41,795 nucleotides of DNA from Acidithiobacillus concretivorus (GTDB lineage Bacteria > Pseudomonadota > Gammaproteobacteria > Acidithiobacillales > Acidithiobacillaceae). How positions within the stretch are numbered: the stretch's first letter is position 1; each line of letters begins with the position of its first letter. Of the stretch, positions 34,625 through 41,795 are shown piece by piece. The notes below the pieces were generated by a model, which saw nothing but the letters and a program-made list of their open reading frames with translations, made no database searches and was not told where the DNA came from. The stretch covers positions 1 to 41,795 of the forward strand of contig NZ_JABELD010000023.1 in the NCBI RefSeq assembly GCF_018853445.1, read 5' to 3'. The translations under genes and the position numbers were made by a program.

Positions 34625-35710
34625 ATGCTGTATCGTTTGAAGAAAGAGCTTTCTCGCAGTGTAAAGGGTGCCGTCATGGTTTCTGCATTGGGTCTTGCTG
34701 GTATGTATGCCATGCCTGCCAGTGCCGCCACGATTTCCTTGTTGGAAACCGGTTCGACTCTGTTGTATCCGCTTTTCAATTTGTGGGTACCTGTGTACAC
34801 CAAAATGAATCCCGGCGTGCAGATAACCACTCAGGGTACGGGAAGTGGTACGGGTATTGCTGAAGCCATTTCCGGTGTTGCCCAGATTGGTGCTTCCGAC
34901 GCCTACATGAGTGATGCCCAGATCAAAATGCATCAGAACATCCTCAACATTCCTTTGGCCATCTCCATCCAGATGATCAATTACAACCTGCCTGGCCTGA
35001 ACAACAAGCATCTGAAGTTGTCTGGTCCTGTGCTTGCAGGTATTTATTCCGGCAAAATTACCAATTGGGACGATGCGGCCATTGCCAAGTTGAATCCTGG
35101 CGTGAAACTGCCCAACCACAAGATTGTCCCTATCCATCGTACTGACGGATCCGGCGACACTTTTATTTTTACCACTTATCTGTCTGACACCACTCCAGAA
35201 TGGAGCAAAAGCGTTGGCTACAGTACGACGGTGAGCTGGCCCGCAGTTCCGGGTGGTATTGGCGCTGAAGGCAATCCGGGTATGGTCCAGGCACTGAAAA
35301 CCACCCCTTATGGTGTGGCATATATCGGCATCAGCTGGAAGAAACCGGTTGAAGAAGCCAAATTGGGTCTGGCCATGCTGAAAAACCGTGCAGGTAATTT
35401 CGTATTGCCTACAGTGGAAAATGCCAAGGCCGCAGCTGGTGAAATGGTCAGCAAGACCCCTGCTGATGAACGCATCAGTCTGGTATTCGCACCTGGCGCC
35501 AAGTCCTACCCCATTATCAATTATGAATATGCCATCGTCAGTAAGACTCAGGCCAAGCCGGAAGTGGCTGCAGCCATGAAGAAATTCTTGAACTGGGCCA
35601 TTGATCCTAAGGGTGGTAATGCGCCACACTTCATCACTGCGGTAAACTTTGTACCGCTACCCGACAGCGCAGCTGAACTGTCACGTAAACAGATCGCAGA
35701 AATCCACTAA
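34625..35710 (+). CDS. pstS: Phosphate ABC transporter substrate-binding protein PstS
   Basis: 361 residues with a Sec signal peptide cleaved after MPASA (about residue 34). The mature part begins ATISLLETGSTLLYPLFNLW, where the SxT/TGS loop binds phosphate; TQGTGSGTGIAEAISG, IGASDAYMSD and HRTDGSGDTFIFTTYLSD are the other binding loops of the PstS family. It captures phosphate in the periplasm for PstCA. It is separated from pstC by 97 bases containing a stem-loop, consistent with higher expression of the binding protein. Confidence 0.95.
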   Translation: MLYRLKKELSRSVKGAVMVSALGLAGMYAMPASAATISLLETGSTLLYPLFNLWVPVYTKMNPGVQITTQGTGSGTGIAEAISGVAQIGASDAYMSDAQIKMHQNILNIPLAISIQMINYNLPGLNNKHLKLSGPVLAGIYSGKITNWDDAAIAKLNPGVKLPNHKIVPIHRTDGSGDTFIFTTYLSDTTPEWSKSVGYSTTVSWPAVPGGIGAEGNPGMVQALKTTPYGVAYIGISWKKPVEEAKLGLAMLKNRAGNFVLPTVENAKAAAGEMVSKTPADERISLVFAPGAKSYPIINYEYAIVSKTQAKPEVAAAMKKFLNWAIDPKGGNAPHFITAVNFVPLPDSAAELSRKQIAEIH

Positions 35711-35718
35711 GATCTGAA

Positions 35719-35761
35719 TGGTGCCGGGTTAATAACCTGGCACCAGTATTATTTATTTATT
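35719..35761 (+). terminator. Stem-loop with T-rich tail between pstS and pstC
   Basis: TGGTGCCGGGTT (35719-35730) pairs with AACCTGGCACCA (35734-35745), 12 bp with one G-U pair and an AAT loop, followed by GTATTATTTATTTATTA. It may act as a partial terminator or as a 3' stabiliser of the pstS message, leaving less pstCA transcript. Confidence 0.65.
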
Positions 35762-35807
35762 ACTGTTTACGAAACTTTAACTTACATTGGGAAGTGGAAT
35801 CATTGTA

Positions 35808-36764
35808 ATGAAAATTCCTGTATTCAGAACGGCATTGGTGGCTACTGCAAGTTTTTTGCCGATTTCATTACTTCTTCTGATAATTTTTTTGGCCGTTTAT
35901 TCATGGCCGGCTATTCAGTATAATCAATTTCATTTTTTATGGACAAATGACTGGAATCTTGGGAATCTTTATGGTAATCCGGTTTCAGTAAACGGGCATC
36001 AAGTTATGCCTGGTGCCAAGTATGGCATCTGGTTTCTGGTCGTCGGGACGATTGTCAGTTCGGTACTGGCGATGCTTATTGCCATGCCTATTGCCATTGG
36101 TGCAGCCTATTTTCTCAGTGAAGGCATTCGTAAAACCTGGGCAGGGCCCTTATCCTTATTTGTCGATCTGCTCGCAGCCATTCCCAGTGTGGTGTATGGA
36201 CTGTGGGGATATGCTTTACTGGTTCCGCTGTTTGGACACACCATTTTCCCTTTTTTGGTAAACACTTTTTCTTTTGTTCCTTTCCTGAATGGCGAGGCGG
36301 GAAGCGGTTATGGGCTATTAACCTCTGCTTTTGTCTTGGCAGTAATGATTATTCCCCTGATTTCAGCGACGTTACGCGAATCAATTCAGATGACTGAGCC
36401 AGCCTTGAAAGAGGCTGGTTTGAGCCTTGGCTTGAATCGCCTTGAAGTTTTTTGGCATATTGTTTTGCCCAAGCTAAGAACCGTCTTGATCGGCGTAGGG
36501 ATTTTGGCATTGGGGCGGGCATTGGGTGAAACCATGGCGGTATTGATGGTCAGTGGTAATGCCTTGAACTACTTACCCAGCAATATTTATGCGCCCATTT
36601 CGACTATGGCGGCATTTATTGCCTCGCAGCTGGATAGTGCACTGCAAGACCCGACCAATATGGCTGTTGAGGCATTATCTGAAATAGCCCTGGTGTTATT
36701 GCTGATTACGGTGGTTGTCAATATAGCTGCCAGAATGATGTTGTGGATGGCAAAGGTACGCTAA
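35808..36764 (+). CDS. pstC: Phosphate ABC transporter permease PstC
   Basis: 318 residues from ATG 35808; the frame is open further upstream, but only via a TTG lacking conserved sequence. Six membrane helices and the binding-protein-dependent permease (EAA) loop TEPALKEAGLSLGLNRLEVFWHIVLPKL, then GRALGETMAVLMVSGN, characteristic of PstC. A notable insertion between helices 1 and 2 (NQFHFLWTNDWNLGNLYGNP) is the usual periplasmic loop. Its stop shares one base with the pstA start. Confidence 0.95.
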   Translation: MKIPVFRTALVATASFLPISLLLLIIFLAVYSWPAIQYNQFHFLWTNDWNLGNLYGNPVSVNGHQVMPGAKYGIWFLVVGTIVSSVLAMLIAMPIAIGAAYFLSEGIRKTWAGPLSLFVDLLAAIPSVVYGLWGYALLVPLFGHTIFPFLVNTFSFVPFLNGEAGSGYGLLTSAFVLAVMIIPLISATLRESIQMTEPALKEAGLSLGLNRLEVFWHIVLPKLRTVLIGVGILALGRALGETMAVLMVSGNALNYLPSNIYAPISTMAAFIASQLDSALQDPTNMAVEALSEIALVLLLITVVVNIAARMMLWMAKVR

Positions 36765-37675
36765 TGGCTATCAATGTGTTGGAAGAACAGGTAATACCGA
36801 AAATGAGTACACCCAAAAAATTTAAAGTTTCCTTATGGCGCAGACTCATGACTGTTTTTGCGACAGTCATGGTCATAGGGTCCTTTATCTTTCTGGCAGC
36901 CATGTTTCTTTCCATCATTGTTGATGTGCTCATACATGCCTGGCCAGCACTCAATATTAAATTGCTGACAGATATTACCAATGGTATTGGTGGTGGTCTA
37001 AAAAATGCCATTGAAGGTTCTATTATCATTTCTCTTGGCAGTTTGCTGTTAGCTGCGCCCATCGGTATATCTGCAGGCATTTATTTGAGCGAACATGGTC
37101 ATGGGAATGCCGGCAAGTTATTGCGCTTTCTCTCGGATGTTTTGGTCGGTGTACCCTCCATAGTGTTGGGTTATGTCGGTTATATTACGATGGTTATTTA
37201 TTTGGGCTGGCAATTTTCAGTGGCTGCAGGAATCATCACCCTAACTGTCATGCTCCTTCCCTACATTGCCCGTTCCACAGAATTGGCGTTGAGTAACATC
37301 CCGTTATCTGTTCGTGAAGCAGGATATGGATTAGGGGCAGGGGAGGGGCGGATTGTTTTCAAAATATTGCTACCCGGTGCCGCACCGGCGATTATGACCG
37401 GACTTTTTTACGCGGTGGCCTTATCCATGGGCGAAACTGCACCCCTTTTATACACGGCTGGCTGGTCTAACTATATGTGGACCGGAAATCTAACCAAAGA
37501 GCCAATCGGCTATTTGACTTATGTCATCTGGACATTCATCAACGAGCCCTTTGCAGAATCACATATGCTGGCATTTGCCGCAGCTTTCCTGATTACCGCC
37601 GGAGTATTGATGCTCATTATTCTTGGGCGCTGGTATATGGTGCGTGCCCAACGCCGGATGGGAGCATACCGCTAG
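36764..37675 (+). CDS. pstA: Phosphate ABC transporter permease PstA
   Basis: 303 residues from ATG 36764, overlapping the pstC stop by one base. Six membrane segments; the permease loop reads LSNIPLSVREAGYGLGAGEGRIVFKILLPGAAP and the PstA-type ALSMGETAPLLYTAG follows. With PstC it forms the channel of the high-affinity phosphate transporter. The ATPase gene pstB and the regulator phoU, which normally follow, are absent; the next gene is convergent and starts its stop only 13 bases away. Confidence 0.95.
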   Translation: MAINVLEEQVIPKMSTPKKFKVSLWRRLMTVFATVMVIGSFIFLAAMFLSIIVDVLIHAWPALNIKLLTDITNGIGGGLKNAIEGSIIISLGSLLLAAPIGISAGIYLSEHGHGNAGKLLRFLSDVLVGVPSIVLGYVGYITMVIYLGWQFSVAAGIITLTVMLLPYIARSTELALSNIPLSVREAGYGLGAGEGRIVFKILLPGAAPAIMTGLFYAVALSMGETAPLLYTAGWSNYMWTGNLTKEPIGYLTYVIWTFINEPFAESHMLAFAAAFLITAGVLMLIILGRWYMVRAQRRMGAYR

Positions 37676-37688
37676 TTCTCCAGGTTGT

Positions 37689-38438
37689 TCAGGAAAAAAC
37701 CTTCAGTACCTGGCTATCTTCTGAACCCGATAGGAGTTCTTTTGCTCTGGCAAGATGTTCAGTGGCACGGCCACGATCACTATTATCTGCAGTCTGCCAA
37801 ATAGGAAACAAAGTATTTTCTTCGCGATTTTCGTGCTTCGCGAGTGAACCGGAAAGCATGGCGCATATGGCCGGCAACATCCCATAGTCTTTTTCGTCAA
37901 AGGTTTCTTCGACCAGACGCGATTGAACGATAATACTGTCATGTTCAAAAAGCATATCTGCCAAGGGTCCTTGCTCTTCGCCCCCCCCAAGAACCGGACC
38001 CAGCAGATTGTTTTCCAGATGAACATGACGACGGAGACCAATCCAGTAATCCTTGAAAATACTCTCAGCCTCAGCAATTCTGTTTTCGTTGGCTGCAGCA
38101 AGAACCTGAGCAAACTTATGATCCAGGCGATAATGGTCCCAAGTTAACAGATCAACCACATCTTTGGCTTCTGCCTCGGCTCGGGGTTGAATTTCGACTT
38201 GCCATAGTTTGCCATCGCTTTCCATGTGCCAGGAGATGGCATCCCGTAGTTGAAAAGCTACGGCACGCATCATGGCGGCAGGATCTGAATCTGTGAGCAC
38301 CTGTATTTTTTGCCCGACGGACAGACGAATGCTGGCTGCATAAACAACGGGTTGTGCTTCAGTATATGTCATTCCGCGCACATCAATCACGTTACTCAAA
38401 GGGGCCGCAGCGGAAGGGTTTATGGAGTCAATCGACAT
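37689..38438 (-). CDS. DUF2249-like domain fused to a hemerythrin HHE domain
   Basis: 249 residues. The N-terminal ~75 residues (NVIDVRGMTYTEAQPVVYAA, then LTDSDPAAMM, ISWHMESDGKLWQVEIQ) fit the TusA-like DUF2249 fold, without the CPxP cysteine. Residues ~95-225 form a hemerythrin-type four-helix bundle with likely iron ligands in LLTWDHYRLDHKF, RRHVHLENNLLGPVL, MLFEHDSII and HENREENTLFP. Such proteins bind a di-iron centre and sense or carry O2 or NO; the job here is inferred only. AAGGA lies 8 bases before the ATG. A run of eight G (minus strand, 37981-37988) lies in the coding sequence. Confidence 0.8.
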   Translation of the reverse strand: MSIDSINPSAAAPLSNVIDVRGMTYTEAQPVVYAASIRLSVGQKIQVLTDSDPAAMMRAVAFQLRDAISWHMESDGKLWQVEIQPRAEAEAKDVVDLLTWDHYRLDHKFAQVLAAANENRIAEAESIFKDYWIGLRRHVHLENNLLGPVLGGGEEQGPLADMLFEHDSIIVQSRLVEETFDEKDYGMLPAICAMLSGSLAKHENREENTLFPIWQTADNSDRGRATEHLARAKELLSGSEDSQVLKVFS

Positions 38439-38463
38439 GAAGGGTATCCTTAATGTTACAGAA

Positions 38464-38548
38464 TGGTGCCCAGGGCCGGACTCGAACCGGCACGGTATAA
38501 ACCGAGGGATTTTAAGTCCCTTGCGTCTACCGATTTCGCCACCTGGGC
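38464..38548 (-). tRNA. tRNA-Leu(UAA)
   Basis: A class II tRNA of 85 nt with encoded CCA (minus strand; TGG at 38464-38466). The acceptor GCCCAGG pairs with CCTGGGC. The anticodon loop CTTAAAA gives TAA at 38514-38512, so it reads UUA/UUG. The variable arm (CGGTTTATACCG) and T-loop GTTCGAGTC are present. It stands just upstream of the hemerythrin gene, with 25 bases between, on the same strand. Confidence 0.96.
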
Positions 38549-38851
38549 AAGCTGCAGGCTGATCATCTCATAGTACGCTGTTTACAGCGGCGACAGTCTG
38601 ATCAACAGTGTTTGCATGATAACAAGATCAACCGTCACAAACCAGATGATCAAGTTATTCGAATGAACGTGGCAGGTTGTAGGGAGGCTTTGCAGCAATT
38701 TTTGGCCTCGCAGTTGTTGTTTTTGTCGACATCTTTCCCCGAGCCATCATTCTTGAACAGAGGATTGGTAGCTAATTGATCCACAACTTGTTTAGCCAGC
38801 GATTGCTTTGAAGTTATGTGAGTATGGTGTATCTGGCAAAAATATGGATGC
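38549..38851. other. Intergenic region between tRNA-Leu and the OYE gene
   Basis: About 300 bases without a supported gene. It contains a short palindrome CGCTGTTTACAGCG (about 38577-38590), possibly part of the tRNA-Leu upstream region. A minus-strand open frame crosses it and the start of the next gene but shows no family features or ribosome-binding site. Confidence 0.5.
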
Positions 38852-38880
38852 TTGTAAACAGACCAACTAGTCGGTATTAT
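38852..38880 (+). promoter_or_regulatory. Promoter with palindromic TetR/NemR-type operator
   Basis: TTGTAA (38852-38857), a 17-base spacer and TATTAT (38875-38880) form a good sigma-70 promoter 44 bases before the oxidoreductase gene. The spacer holds ACCaACTAGTcGGT (38862-38875), an imperfect palindrome centred on ACTAGT and resembling operators of TetR-family repressors such as NemR that control Old Yellow Enzymes. A bound repressor would cover both promoter elements. No regulator gene is adjacent. Confidence 0.65.
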
Positions 38881-38923
38881 TGTGGTGTTTAAGACTCTAA
38901 GCAGATACTGACAAGGAGAATCC

Positions 38924-39997
38924 ATGGTCGACTTGTTCTCACCATTGCAACTGGGCAGCATCGACACCGCTAATCGCATTTTTATGGCACCTTTGACGCG
39001 CTGCCGCGCAGAGGGAGCGCATGTACCAACGCCGCTTATGGCAGAATACTACGCACAAAGAGCCAGTGCGGGGTTGATCATTGCTGAGGCAACTATGATT
39101 TTGCCTGGTAATTCCGCCTTTTGGCATGAGCCGGGTATTTATTCAGCCGCACAGATTGAGGGTTGGCGCTTAGTGACTGATGCCGTGCATTCGGCTGGAG
39201 GTAAAATTGCCTTGCAAATTTGGCATGGTGGTAGGGCGTGTCATCCAGGTTTGAATGATGGGGCTGTTCCTGTAGCTCCCAGCGCTATTGCCATTAAAGG
39301 TGAAGAGGTTCATACCCCTAATGGAAAGCAAAATTATACTGAACCGAGAGCCTTAAATGATGATGAAATACCCTCTATTGTCCAAGGGTTTGCACAGGCT
39401 GCCCTGAATGCCCGTACCGCCGGATTTGATATGGTGGAAGTACATGCGGCAAACGGATATTTACTGGATGAATTTCTGCGCGACGGAAGCAATATTCGGT
39501 CTGGTATATATGGTGGTAGTATGGAAAACCGTGCGCGACTGCTCTTCGAAACATTGACGGCTGTTTCTCATGCCATTGGTGCCGACCGCGTGGGTGTGCG
39601 TTTATCTCCCCTCAATAGCTTCAACGATATGCGCGATAGTCATCCTATGGCCTTGCTGACCTGGCTCGCTGATCGCTTGAATGATTTCGGGTTGGCTTAT
39701 CTACATTTAATGCGCGGAGACTTTTACGGCCAACAATCAGGCGATATTTTGTCTCCGGCACGGAAACATTACCGTGGAGCTCTGATTGCCAACATGGGTT
39801 ACTCGCCTGAAGAAGCCAAAGAAGCTTTAGCTTCTGGTATGGTTGACGCCATTGCTTTTGGCACGGCTTTCCTGGCAAATCCAGATTTGCCAGGTAGGAT
39901 TAGTGCAGGCTATTCCCTGAATGCTCCGGACCAATCCACTTTTTATTCTTCTGGGCCAAAAGGATATACCGACTATCCTTCGCATAACAAAAGCTAG
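38924..39997 (+). CDS. Old Yellow Enzyme family alkene reductase (NemA-like)
   Basis: 357 residues, FMN-dependent TIM barrel. LFSPLQLGSIDTANRIFMAPLTRCRA opens the family; LQIWHGGRACHP, VEVHAANGYLLDEFLRDGSN (substrate-binding H/N pair) and YGGSMENRARLLFE follow, and AFGTAFLANPDLPGRI ends the phosphate-binding region. Such enzymes reduce activated alkenes, N-ethylmaleimide or nitro-esters with NAD(P)H. AAGGAG lies 7 bases upstream of the ATG. It is probably a detoxification gene induced through the palindromic operator in its promoter. The 47 bases after it separate it from the convergent pyrC. Confidence 0.92.
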   Translation: MVDLFSPLQLGSIDTANRIFMAPLTRCRAEGAHVPTPLMAEYYAQRASAGLIIAEATMILPGNSAFWHEPGIYSAAQIEGWRLVTDAVHSAGGKIALQIWHGGRACHPGLNDGAVPVAPSAIAIKGEEVHTPNGKQNYTEPRALNDDEIPSIVQGFAQAALNARTAGFDMVEVHAANGYLLDEFLRDGSNIRSGIYGGSMENRARLLFETLTAVSHAIGADRVGVRLSPLNSFNDMRDSHPMALLTWLADRLNDFGLAYLHLMRGDFYGQQSGDILSPARKHYRGALIANMGYSPEEAKEALASGMVDAIAFGTAFLANPDLPGRISAGYSLNAPDQSTFYSSGPKGYTDYPSHNKS

Positions 39998-40044
39998 TTT
40001 TAGTCAATAATACAGGACGAGATGAATACCTATGATTCCGTTAG

Positions 40045-41079
40045 TTATTCTCTCAGTTTCCACGATATTTCCTCTCCGGCCCGGAGAGGAATTAATGTGT
40101 CCACGCCACAGGGATAGCTTTCGGGAACCGTCCAACTCCGTTTTTCCAGAGTAATGTGCTCCTGATTACGAGGAAGCTGGTAGAAATCCGGTCCATGAAA
40201 ACTGGCAAAGGCTTCCAGCCGATCCAGAGCATCTGCGGTTTCAAAAATTTCTGCATACAGTTCAATGGCTGCATGAGCGGTGTAAATGCCGGCACAGCCG
40301 CAGGCCGACTCTTTGTCCTGACGTGGGTGGGGGGCGCTGTCCGTGCCGAGAAAATATTTGGGATTACCACTGGTAGCAGCTTGAATCAGTGCCTGGCGAT
40401 GAGTTTCCCGTTTGAGAATCGGCAGACAGTAATGGTGAGGACGCACCCCACCGACAAACAGGGCATTGCGGTTGAGGAGCAGGTGATGAGCGGTGATGGT
40501 GGCCGCTATCTGCTTTCCTGCATCGGCCACAAATTGGGTGGCGCTGCGGGTGGTGATGTGTTCGAGAACCATGCGCAGACCCGGAAAATTGCGAGTCAAG
40601 GGTAGCAGATGACGTTCTATGAATACTGCTTCCCGATCAAAAATATCAATATCCGGATCGGTCACTTCTCCATGCAGGAGCAGGGGAATATCCATTTTTT
40701 CCATGGCTTCCAGCACATTGTATACGCGTTTGAGATCCGTGACACCGTTTTCCGAGTGGGTGGTCGCTCCCGCCGGATAGTATTTCACTGCCTGTACAAA
40801 GCCGCTACTTTTGGCTTTTTCGATTTCACTCACTGTAGTGTTATCGGTGAGATAAAGGGTCATGAGGGGTTGAAATTCCGATGTTGGCTTTTGTGCAGCA
40901 ACAATCCTGTCACGATAAGCGGCGGCAAGGTCCACAGTCGTTACGGGTGGTTTCAGGTTGGGCATGACAATGGCCCGACCAAAACGTCGGGCGCTATCAG
41001 GAACTACTGAGGCCATATTGGCCCCGTCACGCAGATGCAGATGCCAGTCGTCGGGACGAATCAGGGTGAGTTCTTGCAC
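40045..41079 (-). CDS. pyrC: Dihydroorotase, short (type II) form
   Basis: 344 residues. Zinc ligands are H13 and H15 ([10 protein letters not shown]), the carboxylated K99 ([11 protein letters not shown]), H136 (LLLHGEV) and H174 (LEHITT), with catalytic D247 in GTDSAPH. It closes carbamoyl-aspartate to dihydroorotate in pyrimidine synthesis. Start is GTG at 41079 with GAGG 8 bases upstream. Its last codons contain a perfect palindrome, CCTCTCCGG-C-CCGGAGAGG (40071-40089), which could form a hairpin in transcripts of either direction. Confidence 0.95.
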   Translation of the reverse strand: MQELTLIRPDDWHLHLRDGANMASVVPDSARRFGRAIVMPNLKPPVTTVDLAAAYRDRIVAAQKPTSEFQPLMTLYLTDNTTVSEIEKAKSSGFVQAVKYYPAGATTHSENGVTDLKRVYNVLEAMEKMDIPLLLHGEVTDPDIDIFDREAVFIERHLLPLTRNFPGLRMVLEHITTRSATQFVADAGKQIAATITAHHLLLNRNALFVGGVRPHHYCLPILKRETHRQALIQAATSGNPKYFLGTDSAPHPRQDKESACGCAGIYTAHAAIELYAEIFETADALDRLEAFASFHGPDFYQLPRNQEHITLEKRSWTVPESYPCGVDTLIPLRAGEEISWKLRE

Positions 41080-41138
41080 AGCTACATCCTCAGCTTGTTG
41101 AGATCAGACTGGATGATATGTTGCTGGCGCGATGTTTT

Positions 41139-41405
41139 TCAATCGGGCATTACGGACGACTCAGATTTTTGCTGGACGGCTGCTCTGGCTTTTTTGGTTG
41201 CCGCAGCGCTGTGAACCTGCAGGCTATGGTCAATGGCGGTAGCTTCCTGTGGATTCAGGGAGCCTATCAGCAGCAAAAGACTATGGGCCTCTGCAAAGCG
41301 CTGCATCCGAATTGTCGTTCCATGTGGTTGCTCGCAAATCACTACCGGTAGCCTCCGGATAGGCCACCCATAAAAAATGATGGGATAGACTGAGTCATCT
41401 AACAA
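41139..41405 (-). CDS. Doubtful small hypothetical protein between mutS and pyrC
   Basis: An 88-codon open frame (MLDDSVYPIIFYGWPIRRLP, ending KSESSVMPD) on the same strand as its neighbours. I recognise no domain, and no convincing ribosome-binding site precedes its ATG. It is listed because it nearly fills the 348-base gap 41080-41427, in which I see nothing else beyond the upstream region of pyrC; it may equally be non-coding. Confidence 0.25.
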   Translation of the reverse strand: MLDDSVYPIIFYGWPIRRLPVVICEQPHGTTIRMQRFAEAHSLLLLIGSLNPQEATAIDHSLQVHSAAATKKARAAVQQKSESSVMPD

Positions 41406-41427
41406 GCAATGCTGTATTACGGAAAGC

Positions 41428-41670
41428 CTATAGCAGCTCTTTCAGTTGATATAAAACGGCCAATGCTTCCCTGGGGCTGATGTTGTTGGGGTCCATTTGC
41501 TCCAGGAGTTCCAGCGCGGGGTGGGGTGAGGCTGCAAATAGCGGAATTTGCGCCGGTGGATTTGGTGCGGATGCCTGATTAGGTAAAATGCTTGGTCGTG
41601 CAGAGCTCGTACTTTCAAGTAATTGCAGCCGTTCCTTGGCGGTGCTGACTACTTTTTCTGGAATACCGGC
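41428..41670 (-). pseudogene. mutS: MutS C-terminal fragment, severed by an IS66-family insertion
   Basis: The last 80 codons of mutS: AGIPEKVVSTAKERLQLLES, an unconserved linker, then HPALELLEQMDPNNISPREA and LAVLYQLKELL, the standard MutS ending. At 41670 the MutS sequence stops abruptly before the expected SYG-x-x-VA segment, and position 41671 starts GTAAGCG, the terminal sequence of IS66 elements. The rest of mutS must lie beyond the insertion. The break precedes the C-terminal helix-turn-helix that completes the MutS dimer, so the N-terminal product would lack it. Whether another intact mutS exists cannot be seen. Confidence 0.88.
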
Positions 41671-41795
41671 GTAAGCGTCTAAGCAACCCACCTTCCCAAA
41701 CTTTCTGACCTGACCGATCCTGCCCCGCATACAGCGAGAAGGGGTGGGTATGACGAAGGAAGAGAAGGCCACATATTGGCGGCAGCAAGTAGACG
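41671..41795 (+). mobile_element. IS66-family insertion sequence, left end (runs off the window)
   Basis: The end GTAAGCGTCTAAGC at 41671-41684 is the typical IS66 terminal inverted repeat start. About 80 bases on, a tnpA-like gene begins on the plus strand. IS66 elements make 8-bp target duplications; the copy on this side would be ATACCGGC (41663-41670). The element's other end, tnpB and tnpC are outside the window, so its completeness is unknown. Confidence 0.82.
41750..41795 (+). CDS. tnpA: IS66 accessory protein TnpA, N-terminal end (partial)
   Basis: ATG at 41750, preceded by AAGGGGTG, opens a frame reading MTKEEKATYWRQQVD up to the window edge. This is the characteristic beginning of IS66 TnpA proteins (a helical, HTH-like accessory factor), in which an AWxxSGxSQxxFC segment comes next. 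Only 15 codons are visible, but position and distance from the inverted repeat fit. Confidence 0.75.
   Translation, partial: MTKEEKATYWRQQVD

Noticed and set aside
34550-35629. A 359-codon minus-strand open frame opposite pstS
   Set aside because: It mirrors the codon pattern of pstS, covers the Pho-controlled gene, and has no recognisable family.
38650-38979. A 109-codon minus-strand open frame upstream of the Old Yellow Enzyme gene
   Set aside because: It crosses the promoter and start of a certain gene, lacks a ribosome-binding site and resembles nothing I know.
40071-40089. Perfect palindrome at the 3' end of pyrC as a terminator for the convergent gene
   Set aside because: It lies within the pyrC coding sequence and has no T-run on either side; it is mentioned only as a possible hairpin.

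Overview
The window looks like a chromosomal segment of an acidophilic, autotrophic gamma-type proteobacterium, most probably Acidithiobacillus. This is an inference from protein style and gene order (yajC-secD-secF, ffs-dnaX-ybaB-recR, mutL-miaA, rlmN-pilW-rodZ-ispG-hisS-yfgM-bamB-der, a DsrE protein, a Pho-boxed pst operon). Most of it is a conserved core. Two places carry clear signs of mobile DNA: about 3.5-7.9 kb, and the right edge from 41.67 kb.

Layout. Positions 1-3340 hold the end of tgt, then yajC, secD and secF (Sec translocon accessories), followed by tRNA-Ser(CGA). From 3.5 to 7.9 kb, directly after the tRNA, lies an accessory patch of toxin-antitoxin genes and decayed mobile elements, nearly all on the minus strand. 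It contains an IS1595-like transposase tail, abiEi with a broken abiEii, a 227-bp element with Tn3-like ends, a MazF/PemK toxin with its antitoxin, one solitary type I-F-like CRISPR repeat, an ATPase stub cut by an IS1182-like remnant, an intact vapBC pair, and a frameshifted second PIN toxin. From 8.1 to 9.1 kb is a TDT-family membrane transporter.

From 9.3 to 19.2 kb come the 4.5S RNA gene, dnaX-ybaB-recR, amtB, NAD(P)H-hydrate dehydratase, bioA, a CBS protein, tsaE, mutL and miaA. From 19.3 to 23.9 kb is a four-gene efflux cassette (outer-membrane factor, FUSC pump, DUF1656 protein, HlyD adaptor). From 24.0 to 33.1 kb is a tightly packed housekeeping run, ndk to der. From 33.1 to 37.7 kb are a small membrane protein, a SixA-type phosphatase, a separately transcribed DsrE protein, and pstS-pstC-pstA behind a Pho box; no pstB or phoU is present.

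The last 4 kb hold a DUF2249-hemerythrin fusion, tRNA-Leu(UAA), an Old Yellow Enzyme with a palindromic operator in its promoter, pyrC, and the 3' end of mutS. The mutS gene is interrupted by the left end of an IS66-family element that runs off the window.

The points most worth checking are the mutS::IS66 junction, the solitary CRISPR-like repeat next to a toxin-antitoxin promoter, the Tn3-derived miniature element, and a dnaX A-AAA-AAG slippery site that would give a short gamma-like product.
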